5,128 bases of DNA from positions 1-5,128 of the forward strand of contig DUHK01000006.1 in assembly GCA_013330915.1 (NCBI GenBank). Direction: 5' to 3'. The notes under the pieces were generated by a model. That model ran no database searches. It saw only the letters and a list, made by a program, of their open reading frames with translations, and was not told where the DNA came from. The stretch is from Methanosphaera sp. (GTDB lineage Archaea; Methanobacteriota; Methanobacteria; Methanobacteriales; Methanobacteriaceae). Numbering within the stretch: position 1 is the stretch's first letter; every line of letters starts with the position of its first letter. Made by a program: the position numbers and the translations under genes. Shown here one piece after another: positions 5,095 to 5,128 of the stretch.

Positions 5095-5128
5095 TTAACA
5101 TGAAGTAGTAATATTATAGTATTACTAA
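5093..5128. repeat. 36-bp direct repeat, copy 3, at the window edge
   Basis: Identical to copy 2 over all 36 bases: it begins GTTTAACATGAAG and ends with the inverted arms TAGTAATA and TATTACTA plus a final A. The window stops at its last base, so the flank that would show whether the longer stem of copy 2 is present cannot be seen. It interrupts the reading frame of the ART-like gene to its left. Confidence 0.95.

Noticed and set aside
2059..5128. CRISPR array, because of 36-bp repeats starting with GTTT
   Set aside because: The copies are about 1.1 and 1.9 kb apart with whole genes between them, there are no short spacers, and no cas genes are seen.
2059..5128. Insertion sequence or transposon bounded by the repeats
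   Set aside because: The repeats are direct, not terminal inverted repeats, no transposase is present, and no target-site duplication could be seen beside them.

Overview
The window most likely comes from a low-GC methanogenic archaeon of the Methanobacteriales; Methanobrevibacter or Methanosphaera would fit. The support is strongly AT-rich DNA, archaeal AGGTGA-type ribosome binding sites, archaeal TATA-like promoters, a zinc-ribbon multi-membrane-pass protein of a style common in that group, and a radical SAM protein next to a TetR regulator. The genus is inferred from style, not proved.

Left part (1-1906), regulated locus: a TetR-family regulator (194-820) is followed with no gap by a radical SAM protein with a SPASM-like C-terminus (821-1906). 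Diverging from them is the start of a membrane protein (1-137, minus strand) that runs off the window. The 56-base divergent spacer holds promoter-like sequences for both directions and an 18-bp dyad (169-186) that looks like the TetR operator. This suggests an autoregulated divergent locus in which one repressor controls both the membrane protein and the radical SAM enzyme. The substrate cannot be told from sequence.

Right part (1907-5128), repeat-delimited region: all genes lie on the minus strand, and the region is cut into blocks by three direct copies of a 36-bp repeat (2059-2094, 3155-3190, 5093-5128). Each copy contains a perfect inverted repeat, TAGTAATA-6 nt-TATTACTA. Block A (between copies 1 and 2) holds one zinc-ribbon membrane protein. 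Block B (between copies 2 and 3) holds two tandem pairs, each an ADP-ribosyltransferase (ART)-fold protein followed by a small acidic protein. The two small proteins are paralogues of each other and are the obvious candidates for immunity proteins or antitoxins. The first ART in transcription order has lost its N-terminus and start codon exactly at the repeat. A 49-residue C-terminal gene remnant is likewise cut off at the outer repeat, in the same reading phase.

Interpretation: block B looks like an archaeal ART toxin-immunity (or toxin-antitoxin) array. The 36-bp structured repeats look like sites at which gene modules are exchanged, excised or inserted, by analogy with integron cassettes or the silent toxin cassettes of polymorphic toxins. 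No recombinase is present in the window, so the mechanism is open. The window ends at the last base of the third repeat, which suggests that the repeat has further copies and broke an assembly.
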